Below are positions 55,534-64,000 of a stretch of 64,000 nucleotides of DNA, in pieces. The position numbers and the translations under genes were made by a program. Positions within the stretch are counted from its first letter, which is position 1, and every line of letters starts with the position of its first letter. The stretch is from NCBI RefSeq assembly GCF_001748245.1, contig NZ_BDFO01000001.1, positions 2,378,471 to 2,442,470 on the forward strand. Direction: 5' to 3'. The stretch comes from Oligoflexus tunisiensis. GTDB lineage: Bacteria; Bdellovibrionota_B; Oligoflexia; Oligoflexales; Oligoflexaceae. The notes below the pieces were generated by a model, which saw nothing but the letters and a program-made list of their open reading frames with translations, made no database searches and had not been told where the DNA came from.

Positions 55534-55723
55534 TATCCCCTGCTCCAACTCCTATCTGGTCTGCTTATCTCTGAAAATCCCATGATGGTTCTGCCGCTAT
55601 TTGGAAAAACCCCAAGTCCGTCTTGCGGTTTTCGACGCCAATCTCTGAAGAACAAAGGATTAATGGCCGAAGAGGAGATGCCCTGTTCTGTCGGACATCC
55701 TTTCTTTTAAGAGCGAGCGTCGT

Positions 55724-58549
55724 ATGCGTTTTCTGATGATCATGTTGCTGGCCCTTGGCCTTCTTCCGCGCAGCGCCCTGGGTGCGGTGCCATTTGACAA
55801 GACCATTGAGCTGCAGTCCGAAGCGGAAGAGGTGGTCATCAGCCAGTTTTCCTATTGGGTGGATGCGGCACGTAACACGGAACTTGAGGATGTGCGCAAC
55901 AAGGATGGATGGTTGCTCAACGAGAGGCCTGCCTTCAGCTTCGGATTCGCCAAAGCAGATTATTGGATCACTTTCCGGGCCAAAAACAACGAGAGTATTC
56001 TCCGCGATTGGATTCTGGAGCTGCAGTATGCTCCCCTTGATAAGGTTGATCTTTACGTCATTCACGAAGACGGTCACGTCACGCAGAAAAAAGGCGGTGA
56101 TCGCCGGCCCTTTGCCGAGCGGGATATCGCCTACCGGACGACGAATTTCATCATAAGCGCGGCTGCCGGTGAAACCCTGACCTTTTATTTGAAACTCAGT
56201 TCAGAGAGTTCCATTCAAGGTCCTCTCGTCTTCTGGACTCCCAAAAGGTTTATAGAGAAGGCGAGTAATGAGCTGGTTGGCTTTGCGCTCTATGTCGGAC
56301 TCCTGCTCGCGATGGTCGTCTATAACTTCTTTCTTTTTCTCAACATCAAGGATCGAAGTCACCTCTACTATGTTCTCTACGTTTTCTTCTATGGCTATAC
56401 AATGGTTTCGCTGTTCGGACTCACTTATCAATATGTGACCCCCGAATCGCCGCTCTTCGCAAACTATGCGGTGCCCGTCTCCATAGGATTTGGCTGTATA
56501 TTCATAGCACTATTCGCGCAAGACTTCCTCCAATTGCGACAGTACTCCGCAAGGATGGTGGTTGTATTTCGAATTTTCATGGCATTTGCTGTTTGCTCCC
56601 TGGTCAGTACGGTCTTCTCCTATAGCCTCGGCATCAAGCTGGCAGCTGGTATAACCATGGCAGGGGCGCCGGTAATACTGGGGGCGGGGATAGTCTGTTT
56701 GCGAAAAGGCTACCGACCGGCTTACTTTTTCGTTCTCGCGTTTGCTGCCTTTCTGATCGGGATTTCCGTAACTCAATTCATTTCGTTTGGGCTTATAGAA
56801 CCTGGTTTCATCGCAACCTATAGCGCGCATTTCGGCTCTGCCATGGAAATGCTCCTGCTTTCCGTCGCGCTGGGCGATAAAATCAAATTCGAGCAGCTTC
56901 ATGCTCAACACAAAATCGAGCACCTCAATGAACGGTTGCAGGAGGAACATAAGAAGATTGTTTCGCTGAACGAGCATCTGGAAGCTCGCGTGGAAGAGCA
57001 AACGCGTGATATACGATCCATGCTGCAGAATATCCGCCTCGGAATTTTTACCGTGGTCGACGACGGCCGGATCCATAAGGATTACTCCGCATACCTGGAA
57101 CAGATCTTTCAAAAGAGGGGTCTGGAAGGGGCCAAGGCCGTCGAAATCCTCCTCGAAGGCTGCGATTCGGATCATGACGCTCTCAGCCAGGTCAGCAGTA
57201 TCCTGCAGAGCACGCTGGGTGAGCCTAAATTCAGCTTTGATTTAAACGAAGGGTCTTTGATTCGGGAGATCAAAAAAACGGGCACGGACGGAAGCCAACA
57301 GATCCTGGAACTCGACTGGAACCCGATTGTCAATCGTCGGGATATCATCGAGAAGATCCTGGTGACCGTGCGTGACGTCACGCAACTCAGGGACCTGCAG
57401 CAGGTCGCAAATGTGAAGAAAAAGGAATTGGAATTCATCGCTGAAATCGTCCCGGTCGCACGCGAACATTTCTCGCGATTTGTCAATTCTGCAGAGAAGC
57501 ATATCGAGGAGAACGAAAGCCTGATTGCAGCCAGTTCGACGAAGAACATGGAGGCCTTGAAGATCATCCTTATTAACCTGCATACCATCAAAGGTACGGC
57601 GCGTGCGCTGGGCCTCAAGAAGCTGACGGAAGTTGTCCATGGGGCTGAGCATTATGTGGGGCAGCTCCAGGCAGGCCAGGCCGATTGGAATAAATCCCGC
57701 CTCCAGCACGACCTGGACTCGGTCAAGGAAACCTTCCAATACTACCGCCATGTGAATGATGAAATACTGGAAAGAGGCAGCAGCCGCAGTAGCATTGAGC
57801 TCGACATGTCCAAGGTGGAGGCGGTTCTCCACGAGATCACCGAGTTGCATAAGCAGCCTCTTTCACCCGATTCGCGAAGACTCTTTCAGAGAATTGATTT
57901 CATGCTGTCCAAGGCCTTTCATCAGCCCGCTGAGTTGGTATTCACAGAAATTTTCGCTGCGACTCAGAGGCTGGCCAAGGACCTTTGCAAGGAACCCCCG
58001 AAAATTTCCATTGCGGACCATGGCATATTTCTGACTCGCGAGGGTGCCGATCTCCTTCGGAACATCTTCAGTCACCTGATCCGAAACTCCATGGATCATG
58101 GCATCGAGAGCAGAGAGGAACGGCTGGCTGCCGGCAAACCCTCGCATGGAGCCATAGCTGTGTCCCTTACGGAAAGAAATGACGAGGTGGAGCTGTGCTA
58201 TCATGATGACGGCAGGGGTCTGGCGCTGCAGATGATCAAGGAAATTGCTTTGATCCGCGGGATGGTGGATTCAACAGCGAATCTCAGTCAAGAGGAGCTT
58301 GCTCACCTCATCTTTCTGCCTGGATTTTCCACCAGCCATTCCGTAAATGAAATTTCCGGAAGGGGAGTCGGCATGTCTGCAATCAAGAGTTATACGGAAA
58401 ACGCAGGAGGAACCCTGGTTCTGAAGCTCCTGCCTGATCAGAATGGAATGGGGGCCGCCTATGTCCCCTTCAATATCATCATTCGTCTCCCTATACGTTA
58501 TTATCGCTCGTTCCCCAAATCCATCTTGCAGGGGGAGATGGCGGCCTGA
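55724..58549 (+). CDS. 7TMR-DISM / Hpt / CheA-like hybrid kinase (paralog)
   Basis: A 941-residue inner-membrane kinase with the same plan as the protein at 36186. Signal peptide (MRFLMIMLLALGLLPRSALG), periplasmic 7TMR-DISM extracellular domain to about 185, seven membrane helices to about 390, a coiled coil (KKIVSLNEHLEARVEEQTRD), a PAS-like part, an Hpt-like part with INLHTIKGTARALGL (His about 620), and a CheA-like ATPase (FSHLIRNSMDHGIES, YHDDGRGLALQ, SGRGVGMSAIKSY). No receiver domain is attached and no response regulator gene is near. The ligand is unknown. Confidence 0.87.
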   Translation: MRFLMIMLLALGLLPRSALGAVPFDKTIELQSEAEEVVISQFSYWVDAARNTELEDVRNKDGWLLNERPAFSFGFAKADYWITFRAKNNESILRDWILELQYAPLDKVDLYVIHEDGHVTQKKGGDRRPFAERDIAYRTTNFIISAAAGETLTFYLKLSSESSIQGPLVFWTPKRFIEKASNELVGFALYVGLLLAMVVYNFFLFLNIKDRSHLYYVLYVFFYGYTMVSLFGLTYQYVTPESPLFANYAVPVSIGFGCIFIALFAQDFLQLRQYSARMVVVFRIFMAFAVCSLVSTVFSYSLGIKLAAGITMAGAPVILGAGIVCLRKGYRPAYFFVLAFAAFLIGISVTQFISFGLIEPGFIATYSAHFGSAMEMLLLSVALGDKIKFEQLHAQHKIEHLNERLQEEHKKIVSLNEHLEARVEEQTRDIRSMLQNIRLGIFTVVDDGRIHKDYSAYLEQIFQKRGLEGAKAVEILLEGCDSDHDALSQVSSILQSTLGEPKFSFDLNEGSLIREIKKTGTDGSQQILELDWNPIVNRRDIIEKILVTVRDVTQLRDLQQVANVKKKELEFIAEIVPVAREHFSRFVNSAEKHIEENESLIAASSTKNMEALKIILINLHTIKGTARALGLKKLTEVVHGAEHYVGQLQAGQADWNKSRLQHDLDSVKETFQYYRHVNDEILERGSSRSSIELDMSKVEAVLHEITELHKQPLSPDSRRLFQRIDFMLSKAFHQPAELVFTEIFAATQRLAKDLCKEPPKISIADHGIFLTREGADLLRNIFSHLIRNSMDHGIESREERLAAGKPSHGAIAVSLTERNDEVELCYHDDGRGLALQMIKEIALIRGMVDSTANLSQEELAHLIFLPGFSTSHSVNEISGRGVGMSAIKSYTENAGGTLVLKLLPDQNGMGAAYVPFNIIIRLPIRYYRSFPKSILQGEMAA

Positions 58550-58727
58550 TCCAGCCCGCCCACCTTGCCCATCCTGGCTATAAGTTTGCAAACACTCCTG
58601 GTATCCTTCGCTTTAAAGAGATGGAAAGTAAGAATATCTAATAATTACAGGTATTTGAATTACTGACTGGCTTGCTCTTGTCAGACGCTGACTGTAGAGA
58701 GATAAGACAGGCTCGGGGAGACCATTC

Positions 58728-59486
58728 GTGGATTTTATCATTTGGCCTCAATGGGATTTTTGGAACACAGTGGGTTACTCTTCTTTCGCTCTGCTGTGTC
58801 TGGGTTTCGGTTTTTTGGAAAAATACGGAATCGTGAGGTTAAACTACAGCAAATTTAGAAAATCGACTGGGATAAGCAGTCGGACAGGAATGTTTCTGCT
58901 CTACTTTGTCCCTATGATGGTTTATGCGCTGTTCTCCGGTCCGCAGCTGATGGAAGCGTCGCTGATTCAGTGGATCTTATTTGCAGCCGTTGTCGGGCAC
59001 TTTGGAAAACGATGCCTGGAGGTTCTCTTCCTTCATAAGTACTCAGGCCCTATCGATGTATTCACTGTCGTTCAAATTGCCTCGGCTTATTCGCTGGCCA
59101 CCTTTTTGTTGGCGAAACTTCATGCCGTAACAATCCTTCAGATTGATTTTCTGTTCCTGCTGGGTCTAGGGCTTTTTATTTTTGGAGAATTTTTTAACTT
59201 CTATCATCACAGGTTGCTTGCGAAGCTGCGAAAGGGTGATCAGGAGAAAGAATATGCGATTCCTACCGGCGGGCTCTTCCATTACGTGACAGCTCCTCAT
59301 TATCTGATGGAACTGTGTGCCTGGCTCGGCATCGTTTTGATGAGCCGACATCTTGGTGCTTATATGATCTTTATTTGGACCTGCGGTTACCTTCTGGGCC
59401 GAGCCTTGCGCACCCATGCCTGGTACCAGAATCACTTTGCGCAGTATCCTAAAGACCGCAAGGCATTGGTTCCTTTCCTGCTCTAA
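58728..59486 (+). CDS. steroid 5-alpha-reductase-like integral membrane protein
   Basis: A 252-residue protein with six to seven membrane helices. The C-terminal half matches the 3-oxo-5-alpha-steroid 4-dehydrogenase family: FNFYHHRLLAKLRKGD, YAIPTGGLFHYVTAPHYLME, then WTCGYLLGRALRTHAWYQNH and the final FAQYPKDRKALVPFLL. These are NADPH-dependent reductases of steroid or enoyl lipid double bonds, but the bacterial substrate is not known. GTG 58728 has GGGGAG upstream. It stands alone. Confidence 0.83.
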   Translation: MDFIIWPQWDFWNTVGYSSFALLCLGFGFLEKYGIVRLNYSKFRKSTGISSRTGMFLLYFVPMMVYALFSGPQLMEASLIQWILFAAVVGHFGKRCLEVLFLHKYSGPIDVFTVVQIASAYSLATFLLAKLHAVTILQIDFLFLLGLGLFIFGEFFNFYHHRLLAKLRKGDQEKEYAIPTGGLFHYVTAPHYLMELCAWLGIVLMSRHLGAYMIFIWTCGYLLGRALRTHAWYQNHFAQYPKDRKALVPFLL

Positions 59487-59570
59487 TCCTAGGGAATTGC
59501 CCGCGCGTCCGGGAAGACTGCGCTCCGAGCTTGGAATCCCGAAACGCCGCCTTTGGAAATTTTTGGATTT

Positions 59571-59918
59571 TTAGTGCAGAATGCCTCCAACGACGGGCGT
59601 AACGTCGATGGGGCGTGTAATGCCGACCTGTTTTGCGGCCTGGCACTTGCCGTTGGATTTTCCGTCTGACCCTACGCATTCTGTTCCACCCCAGGATCCT
59701 GTGCACCAACCTTCGCCATCAAATGTTCCGGTTTTACCCTTGTTGGGCCCACTGACGACCTTGCATTTGCCGCCCGATGTTCCCGATCCGCCGCCGACAG
59801 CACGGTGCAATTGCGAGCCTTCCTCGTCAGGTCCACCGCAGGCCTGAAAGGTCAGGGCGCATGCTGCTGCGATCATGAATTTTGCGAGATTTTTGAGAAT
59901 TCCGTTTGAGCCTGGCAT
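59571..59918 (-). CDS. small lipoprotein of unknown function
   Basis: A 115-residue lipoprotein. The signal MIAAACALTFQACG ends in a lipobox-like FQAC. The mature part is Gly/Ser-rich with four Cys (GKCKVV, GWCTGSW, TECVGS, GKCQAA) in a repeated GKC/GxWC layout, about 60 residues between. Family not recognised. ATG 59918 follows AAGGAG, which supports it as a real gene. Confidence 0.75.
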   Translation of the reverse strand: MPGSNGILKNLAKFMIAAACALTFQACGGPDEEGSQLHRAVGGGSGTSGGKCKVVSGPNKGKTGTFDGEGWCTGSWGGTECVGSDGKSNGKCQAAKQVGITRPIDVTPVVGGILH

Positions 59919-60028
59919 TTGTTTCTCCTTAAGAGTTGTTCACTCTTCCTACGCCGGCGACGAAATTTTTTTGCAATTTATTTGGAGGCATTTTTGGCGG
60001 TCATGTTGGCATAGATAAAGAACCGGGA

Positions 60029-61249
60029 TCATTCCCCGCGCAAAGCGAAATTTGCATGATGCATTTGCGCCAGGCTCCTCAGAGCGCGACACAGTTTTTT
60101 TCGTAACAGGGCGGCGTCGTCCTTTGTGATGACGACCGTGGAACTTCTGATCTCGATCCGATAGGTGAAAGCAAGGCGCTGGCTCGTCGGATGGATATAT
60201 TGGTCACGAATTGTGATGTTCGCGACCATTGCAGCGTCGACTGGTGCCGGAGCTGCCGAATGACCTGACGATTGCGGGAGTTGAAATCGTTGCGTGAGAA
60301 AATCAAGAGTTGCCGCGATGCGGTGCCCCATGGCCTCATCATCGACCCAGTAACTCAGATCAAAAGAACGAAGCCACTCCCGTGAAGGGCGTTTGGATAG
60401 CGCCTGAGCTTCCTCGATATTAGCCACGTTGAGAGACTGAATCTTCTCAAATGCACGAATTTCGCCAAGGCGTTTGACTCGTCCCCCAGAACCTGAGACC
60501 TGATGAACAGGAACGCTGTGAGAGGTCTCTCTGGGAGGTTTGCCCATAATAATGCGGTTGAATGGTGTGATGTCTGTCTGTATGGAGCCCTCGCTTATTT
60601 GGTAACCAAGAGCAGCAAGCGCATCGATTCGGAATTGATCAATCGAAGCTGTATTTCCTACGGCAGCCGCTGAGGGAGGCAGACCGGACGCGAGGGCGAG
60701 GGACGAAAGGGTTGCGGCTTGTTTTCGCAACGAATGGCAGCAGGGCATGATCGCAACTGGGCAGCGACTTGTGATGGCTGCCAGGAGAACACGATCGGAG
60801 AGGCTTCCACATGCATGGGCTGCCACGAGTAAAGTGCCGGGTCCATCCTCCGCTATCACAGCATCAATGCTTCCTTCCACATAATGAACGGCATCCACGA
60901 GATTCGGCCAGCGATCTGTTATCGACACCGCAAGGGCATCGGCAGACTTTGGACGGTTAATATCGACCGCTACTGCCGTTCTCAGAATGGGAATCTCGCT
61001 TGATCTCGCCAGAAGCACGAGAATCCATGCCAGCAGTCCATGGCCTGCTGCCATATCCGCGATGTGAAGGCTTTCAGGAAACGTCTTATGCACAACATTG
61101 GCCATCTGCCAGCACTCGTGCAGTTCCTTTTGAGGAAGCATTCCTGTTGCACAGACGACCTTGGCGAGCTCCCTAAATAGAGCAGGCTCCGCGTCTGCGA
61201 AACGGTCGGCATCCTTGGGCTTGAGTTTCCTTCGTGAATTGAGATTCAT
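60029..61249 (-). CDS. class I methyltransferase with an apparent FDX-ACB C-terminal domain
   Basis: A 406-residue cytoplasmic protein. The N-terminal half is a SAM-binding fold: DMAAGHGLLAWILVLLAR (motif I), AVAVDINRPKSADAL, then LLVAAHACGSLSDRVLLAAI and AIMPCCHSLR, the ACG...PCC pattern of TRM13/METTL25-like RNA methyltransferases. The C-terminal about 75 residues (VANITIRDQYIHPTSQRLAF, then YRIEIRS and a closing helix) look like an FDX-ACB anticodon-binding domain of phenylalanyl-tRNA synthetase beta. Together they suggest a tRNA-modifying enzyme; this is inference. ATG 61249 has weak SD. Confidence 0.72.
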   Translation of the reverse strand: MNLNSRRKLKPKDADRFADAEPALFRELAKVVCATGMLPQKELHECWQMANVVHKTFPESLHIADMAAGHGLLAWILVLLARSSEIPILRTAVAVDINRPKSADALAVSITDRWPNLVDAVHYVEGSIDAVIAEDGPGTLLVAAHACGSLSDRVLLAAITSRCPVAIMPCCHSLRKQAATLSSLALASGLPPSAAAVGNTASIDQFRIDALAALGYQISEGSIQTDITPFNRIIMGKPPRETSHSVPVHQVSGSGGRVKRLGEIRAFEKIQSLNVANIEEAQALSKRPSREWLRSFDLSYWVDDEAMGHRIAATLDFLTQRFQLPQSSGHSAAPAPVDAAMVANITIRDQYIHPTSQRLAFTYRIEIRSSTVVITKDDAALLRKKLCRALRSLAQMHHANFALRGE

Positions 61250-61426
61250 CAAAATTTTCTTCTGTCATTTGGGCTCTCTATCTGGCTCGCATCATAGTAT
61301 GCCTCGGTGGAATCTTCCGCAACCTATGACAAGCGGGATCGATAAAAAGCGGATAAAGAGTGACAAAGTGGCTGAACATCCCGGATTTTTCATCAGGTGC
61401 TTGGACCCGTGAACCGAGGTTTCGGC

Positions 61427-61591
61427 ATGACATCTTTAGGTGATAAGTGGATTGATAGGGATGAGTGGGGCAGTTTTATTGGACATTCCCAGAGTCCGAC
61501 GTCTTTCCAGATCCGAGATGTCAGCAGCCTGCCGGCCGTGGATTTAAGCTTTGAAGATCTTAAGTTTATCCAATTCCTGCATCACTGGTAA
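61427..61591 (+). CDS. possible small protein of unknown function
   Basis: A 54-residue frame starting MTSLGDKWIDRDEWGSFIGH and ending FIQFLHHW. GAGG lies seven bases before the ATG, and a large hairpin follows eight bases after the stop, both of which favour a real gene. It has no signal peptide and no known family. Confidence 0.4.
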   Translation: MTSLGDKWIDRDEWGSFIGHSQSPTSFQIRDVSSLPAVDLSFEDLKFIQFLHHW

Positions 61592-61598
61592 GAGAACT

Positions 61599-61643
61599 CC
61601 CGCCGCCTGCCTATTGCCTCTCCAAGCGAGAGGCCGGCGCGGG
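61599..61643 (+). terminator. GC-rich hairpin after the 54-residue frame
   Basis: The inner stem GCCTCTC-CAAGC-GAGAGGC is perfect (7 bp), and outer bases CCCGCCG / CGGCGCGGG extend the stem. No T-tract follows. It could end transcription of the small frame or be an independent RNA structure. Confidence 0.5.
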
Positions 61644-61747
61644 TCCTGGCAGGAAATCAGTCAGACGTGAAGTTTCTGTGGATCAACTGGGTCTGAATGG
61701 GGATATGTCCTGGTCCGCAGGTCGACCCTAGCCATTCCTATGACTGT

Positions 61748-62182
61748 CTAAGAGGGAGGTTCCTGGGCAGGGCTGTTACATGTCTGGACGGAGTTAATGA
61801 ATGTCTGGCAGAGCAGGTCTGTCACTACCCAGCCTGTCTCGCTGTCAAGTCCCACGGTTTCTGACGGAAACGTTAGGCTGGAGTCCGTGATATAAGCCTT
61901 CCTATATTCCAGAATGGTTCGATAGAAGACACTGAAGGCTGGGTCACAGCGATCCGTTACGGAAATTGTCTGACGATTGCTAAATTGTATGATCGGAGAA
62001 TTGAGCCGAATTTTTTCGTCTCTTATGTTTCCATTTACATACTGTCGTTTAGTGACAACAGTTTCCTTAATGGACATGCCGTCCTTGTGTGATACGGTTC
62101 CCTCTGGATTCATGCAAAACATCTGATACGACGAACCAAGGGCCGATGAACTTATGACAGTAACAAACAGCAGACTCTTCAT
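61748..62182 (-). CDS. small exported protein of unknown function
   Basis: A 144-residue protein with a signal peptide (MKSLLFVTVISSSALGSS). The mature part is beta-rich with four Cys (MFCMNPEG, DRCDPAF, LLCQTF, QTCNSP), compatible with two disulfides, and ends in a Pro/Ser tail. Family not recognised. GGAGG seven bases before ATG 62182 supports it. It lies between a small frame and the ELWKSDGT-repeat protein. Confidence 0.75.
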   Translation of the reverse strand: MKSLLFVTVISSSALGSSYQMFCMNPEGTVSHKDGMSIKETVVTKRQYVNGNIRDEKIRLNSPIIQFSNRQTISVTDRCDPAFSVFYRTILEYRKAYITDSSLTFPSETVGLDSETGWVVTDLLCQTFINSVQTCNSPAQEPPS

Positions 62183-62275
62183 TTCCCTACCTCCAGGTTT
62201 CGCAAGGGATAATGGCAGTCAATGGATGAGTCTGGCAATCGGGAAGATTTTGGATGGGCTGATTTGCAAGTAGGC

Positions 62276-62297
62276 ATGGCTGTGCATGGACAGCCAT
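62276..62297. terminator. hairpin after the repeat-protein gene
   Basis: ATGGCTGT-GCATGG-ACAGCCAT is a perfect 8-bp stem with a 6-base loop, 65 bases past the stop of the minus-strand repeat protein. It has no T-tract on either side. Confidence 0.4.
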
Positions 62298-62361
62298 AGC
62301 TCAGGAGAGTTCGACTTGTGATGCTTAAATGCGACCTTCGATTGTCACAAATCGCCAGGTT

Positions 62362-64000
62362 CTAGGGCAGGACCAGTGGTGTTATGTGAGCCCTTGAGCC
62401 CTCGGACGTTGTGGCAACAAAGACGAGCTGGTTGCCAAATGTTGCGAGAGAGGTTGGGTTGCTGGAGCTGGAGCCGCTTGGGTTGATGTCTTTAACGAGA
62501 AGCGTTCCGGTCTCCGTGCCATCGGATTTCCAGAGCTCATGGCCATGGGTTCCGTCGTCAGTACGGAAATAAAGGATGGAGCCCACGGCCGTTGGGGCCG
62601 TCATGGTTATGCCGTCGCCTGATCTGATATCTTTGACCAGAACAGTACCGGCATCGGTACCATCGGATTTCCAGAGTTCCGAACCAACTGTTCCATCGGT
62701 AGCCGTAAAGTAGAGTTTCCCATTCACCGCGATTAAGCTCTCTGGCATACTGCCGCTGGGTCCTATCACGATATCCTTGACCATCGAGGTTCCGGCTTCT
62801 GTCCCATCAGATTTCCAAAGTTCTATGCCGGAAACAGCATCATCGGCTCGGAAGTAAAGGAGTCCGTTGATTGTGGCAAAAAATGATGATCCACTGTCGA
62901 GGATGCCCGGCGAGTTGCCGACCCGGATGTCTTTCACCATCACGGTTCCAGATTCCGTTCCATCTGATTTCCAAAGCTCGCGTCCAAAGGCGCTCAAGGA
63001 CGCTGTGAAGAAGAGGGTGTCACCCACAGCCGTAAGGTCCATAGGGGACGCAGAGTTCAGGTCCTTAACTTTTACGGTTCCAGAGTCGGTTCCATCCGAT
63101 TTCCAAAGATCCCGATCACCATTTCCGTCATTTGCTACAAAGAACAGAGTGCCGTTGACATTGGTTAAATATGTGGGACTTGAGCCAGTGTCGTCGGGAT
63201 AGATGTCCTTGACCATGACCGTCCCGGCTTCGGTGCCATCACTTTTCCAAAGCTCCTCACCATAGAAGCCGCTCGACGTCACAAAATAAAGCAATCCACC
63301 AGCGGTCGTGAGCAGGGTTGGGGTGACTGCTTTCACCTTCACGGTTCCCGCTTCCGTCCCATCAGTTTTCCAAAGATGAACGGCATTGCCGTCGTGCGCG
63401 GTGAAAAATAATGTTCCCGCGGCGCTCATAAAGTTTCCTGGGCTGCTGGGATCGAGCCCGGGATTAATGTCCTTGACCAGGCTCGCGCCACCCGACGTGC
63501 CGTCCGTTTTCCAAAGTTCAGACCCATTGGTGCCATTGTTGGCCTTGAAATAGATCTTGCCCCCAAATTCATGGAAGTTTCCAATGCTGGTGACGCCTGA
63601 GCCCGAAATAACATCAGGCACCAGCCGGTATTCCTTATAAGCATCGATCGACCCATATCCATCCGCGGGCACGCAGGTCGATGCGCTCAGGCGACTGTAG
63701 CGATCTGAGGTTGTAGCATCCTCGCTGTAAGCATAATAAGTCGCCGTGGTGTGATAGGAACCGTTACTATCATCACAATCGGTCGTTCCAAGAGCACTGC
63801 TCAAATATCCTATCGGTAGCGCACTTCCCGTGCAAATGGAGCCGGTGCTGGGCACGGAATGGCCATCACCATCAGCATCCCGGTGGGCGTAGGCCAGCAT
63901 TTGCCATTGGGTGGCGTCCGAACCATTGCAATCGTTATAAACCGCCTGAGCTTGCGTGAGAGTATATTCGGTATTGGACGGGCAGACTTTGGCTGAGGGA
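62362..64000 (-). CDS. ELWKSDGT-repeat protein (C-terminal part, cut by window edge)
   Basis: The frame is open to the last base of the window, so the N-terminus lies beyond it; an internal ATG at 63900 is not the true start. The visible part of about 545 residues begins with DADGDGHSVPS and DCDDSNGSYHTT, a calcium-binding-type motif seen in surface proteins, followed by eight repeats of about 45-60 residues with the core ELWKSDGTEAGTVMVKDI. Such repeats resemble hyalin/HYR-like or beta-propeller blades of adhesins. It is probably secreted or on the cell surface. The repeats also show as DNA repeats. Confidence 0.82.
   Translation of the reverse strand, partial: PSAKVCPSNTEYTLTQAQAVYNDCNGSDATQWQMLAYAHRDADGDGHSVPSTGSICTGSALPIGYLSSALGTTDCDDSNGSYHTTATYYAYSEDATTSDRYSRLSASTCVPADGYGSIDAYKEYRLVPDVISGSGVTSIGNFHEFGGKIYFKANNGTNGSELWKTDGTSGGASLVKDINPGLDPSSPGNFMSAAGTLFFTAHDGNAVHLWKTDGTEAGTVKVKAVTPTLLTTAGGLLYFVTSSGFYGEELWKSDGTEAGTVMVKDIYPDDTGSSPTYLTNVNGTLFFVANDGNGDRDLWKSDGTDSGTVKVKDLNSASPMDLTAVGDTLFFTASLSAFGRELWKSDGTESGTVMVKDIRVGNSPGILDSGSSFFATINGLLYFRADDAVSGIELWKSDGTEAGTSMVKDIVIGPSGSMPESLIAVNGKLYFTATDGTVGSELWKSDGTDAGTVLVKDIRSGDGITMTAPTAVGSILYFRTDDGTHGHELWKSDGTETGTLLVKDINPSGSSSSNPTSLATFGNQLVFVATTSEGSRAHITPLVLP

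Noticed and set aside
62362..63600. Regular repeats as a possible CRISPR array
   Set aside because: They are coding repeats of about 45-60 codons with the ELWKSDGT core and no spacer structure.

Overview
The window looks like the chromosome of a Gram-negative bacterium of the Bdellovibrionota/Oligoflexia type (Oligoflexus-like). This is inferred from gene content, not from any marker gene: many lipoproteins and secreted proteins with Sec signals, 7TMR-DISM sensor proteins with CheA-like kinase ends, collagen-like and ELWKSDGT-repeat surface proteins, a GH26 mannanase, a GH18 chitinase and a metzincin-like lipoprotein. Coding density is high, starts often follow clear Shine-Dalgarno (SD) sequences, and GTG or TTG starts are common. 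There is no rRNA, CRISPR array or recognisable transposase.

Left part (1-21.7 kb), mostly housekeeping-like: the end of an alpha/beta hydrolase, a CBS protein and a phosphoribosyltransferase in a row; a GAF/PAS histidine kinase; a coiled-coil lipoprotein with a CNGCH motif; an ECF sigma factor convergent with a trypsin-like protease whose catalytic-serine segment is exactly duplicated; a Kef-type antiporter; an NYN-domain protein; an acyltransferase; two EEP-family nucleases; apbE-msrP; a lipoprotein/outer-membrane pair; a candidate small RNA; and an EEP-folA-thyA operon followed by a TetR regulator.

Middle part (21.8-34.2 kb), accessory: a tRNA-Arg(CCG) is followed by an AbiEi/AbiEii toxin-antitoxin pair and a PIN/Phd-type pair, bracketed by 36-39 bp inverted repeats. 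A scrambled fragment of abiEi lies beside the right repeat. Then come a GH26 mannanase, a collagen-like gene remnant, a small cysteine-rich secreted peptide, a glutathione S-transferase, and an operon joining a caspase-like protease (with a barrel-like C-terminus) to an ECF sigma factor and a membrane protein that may be its anti-sigma factor.

Right part (34.2-64 kb), surface and signalling: a 7TMR-DISM adenylate cyclase with a 7TMR-DISM/Hpt/CheA-like kinase; an outer-membrane protein, a large lipoprotein and a 1048-residue zinc protease; a chitinase; a TPR protein; several lipoproteins including a VWA/fibrinogen-like pair; a collagen-like protein; a second 7TMR-DISM/Hpt/CheA-like kinase; a steroid-5-alpha-reductase-like membrane protein; a methyltransferase with an apparent FDX-ACB tail; and, running off the right edge, a protein with eight ELWKSDGT repeats. 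Together these suggest a cell that attacks polysaccharides and proteins outside itself and senses its surroundings through membrane kinases and a cyclase.
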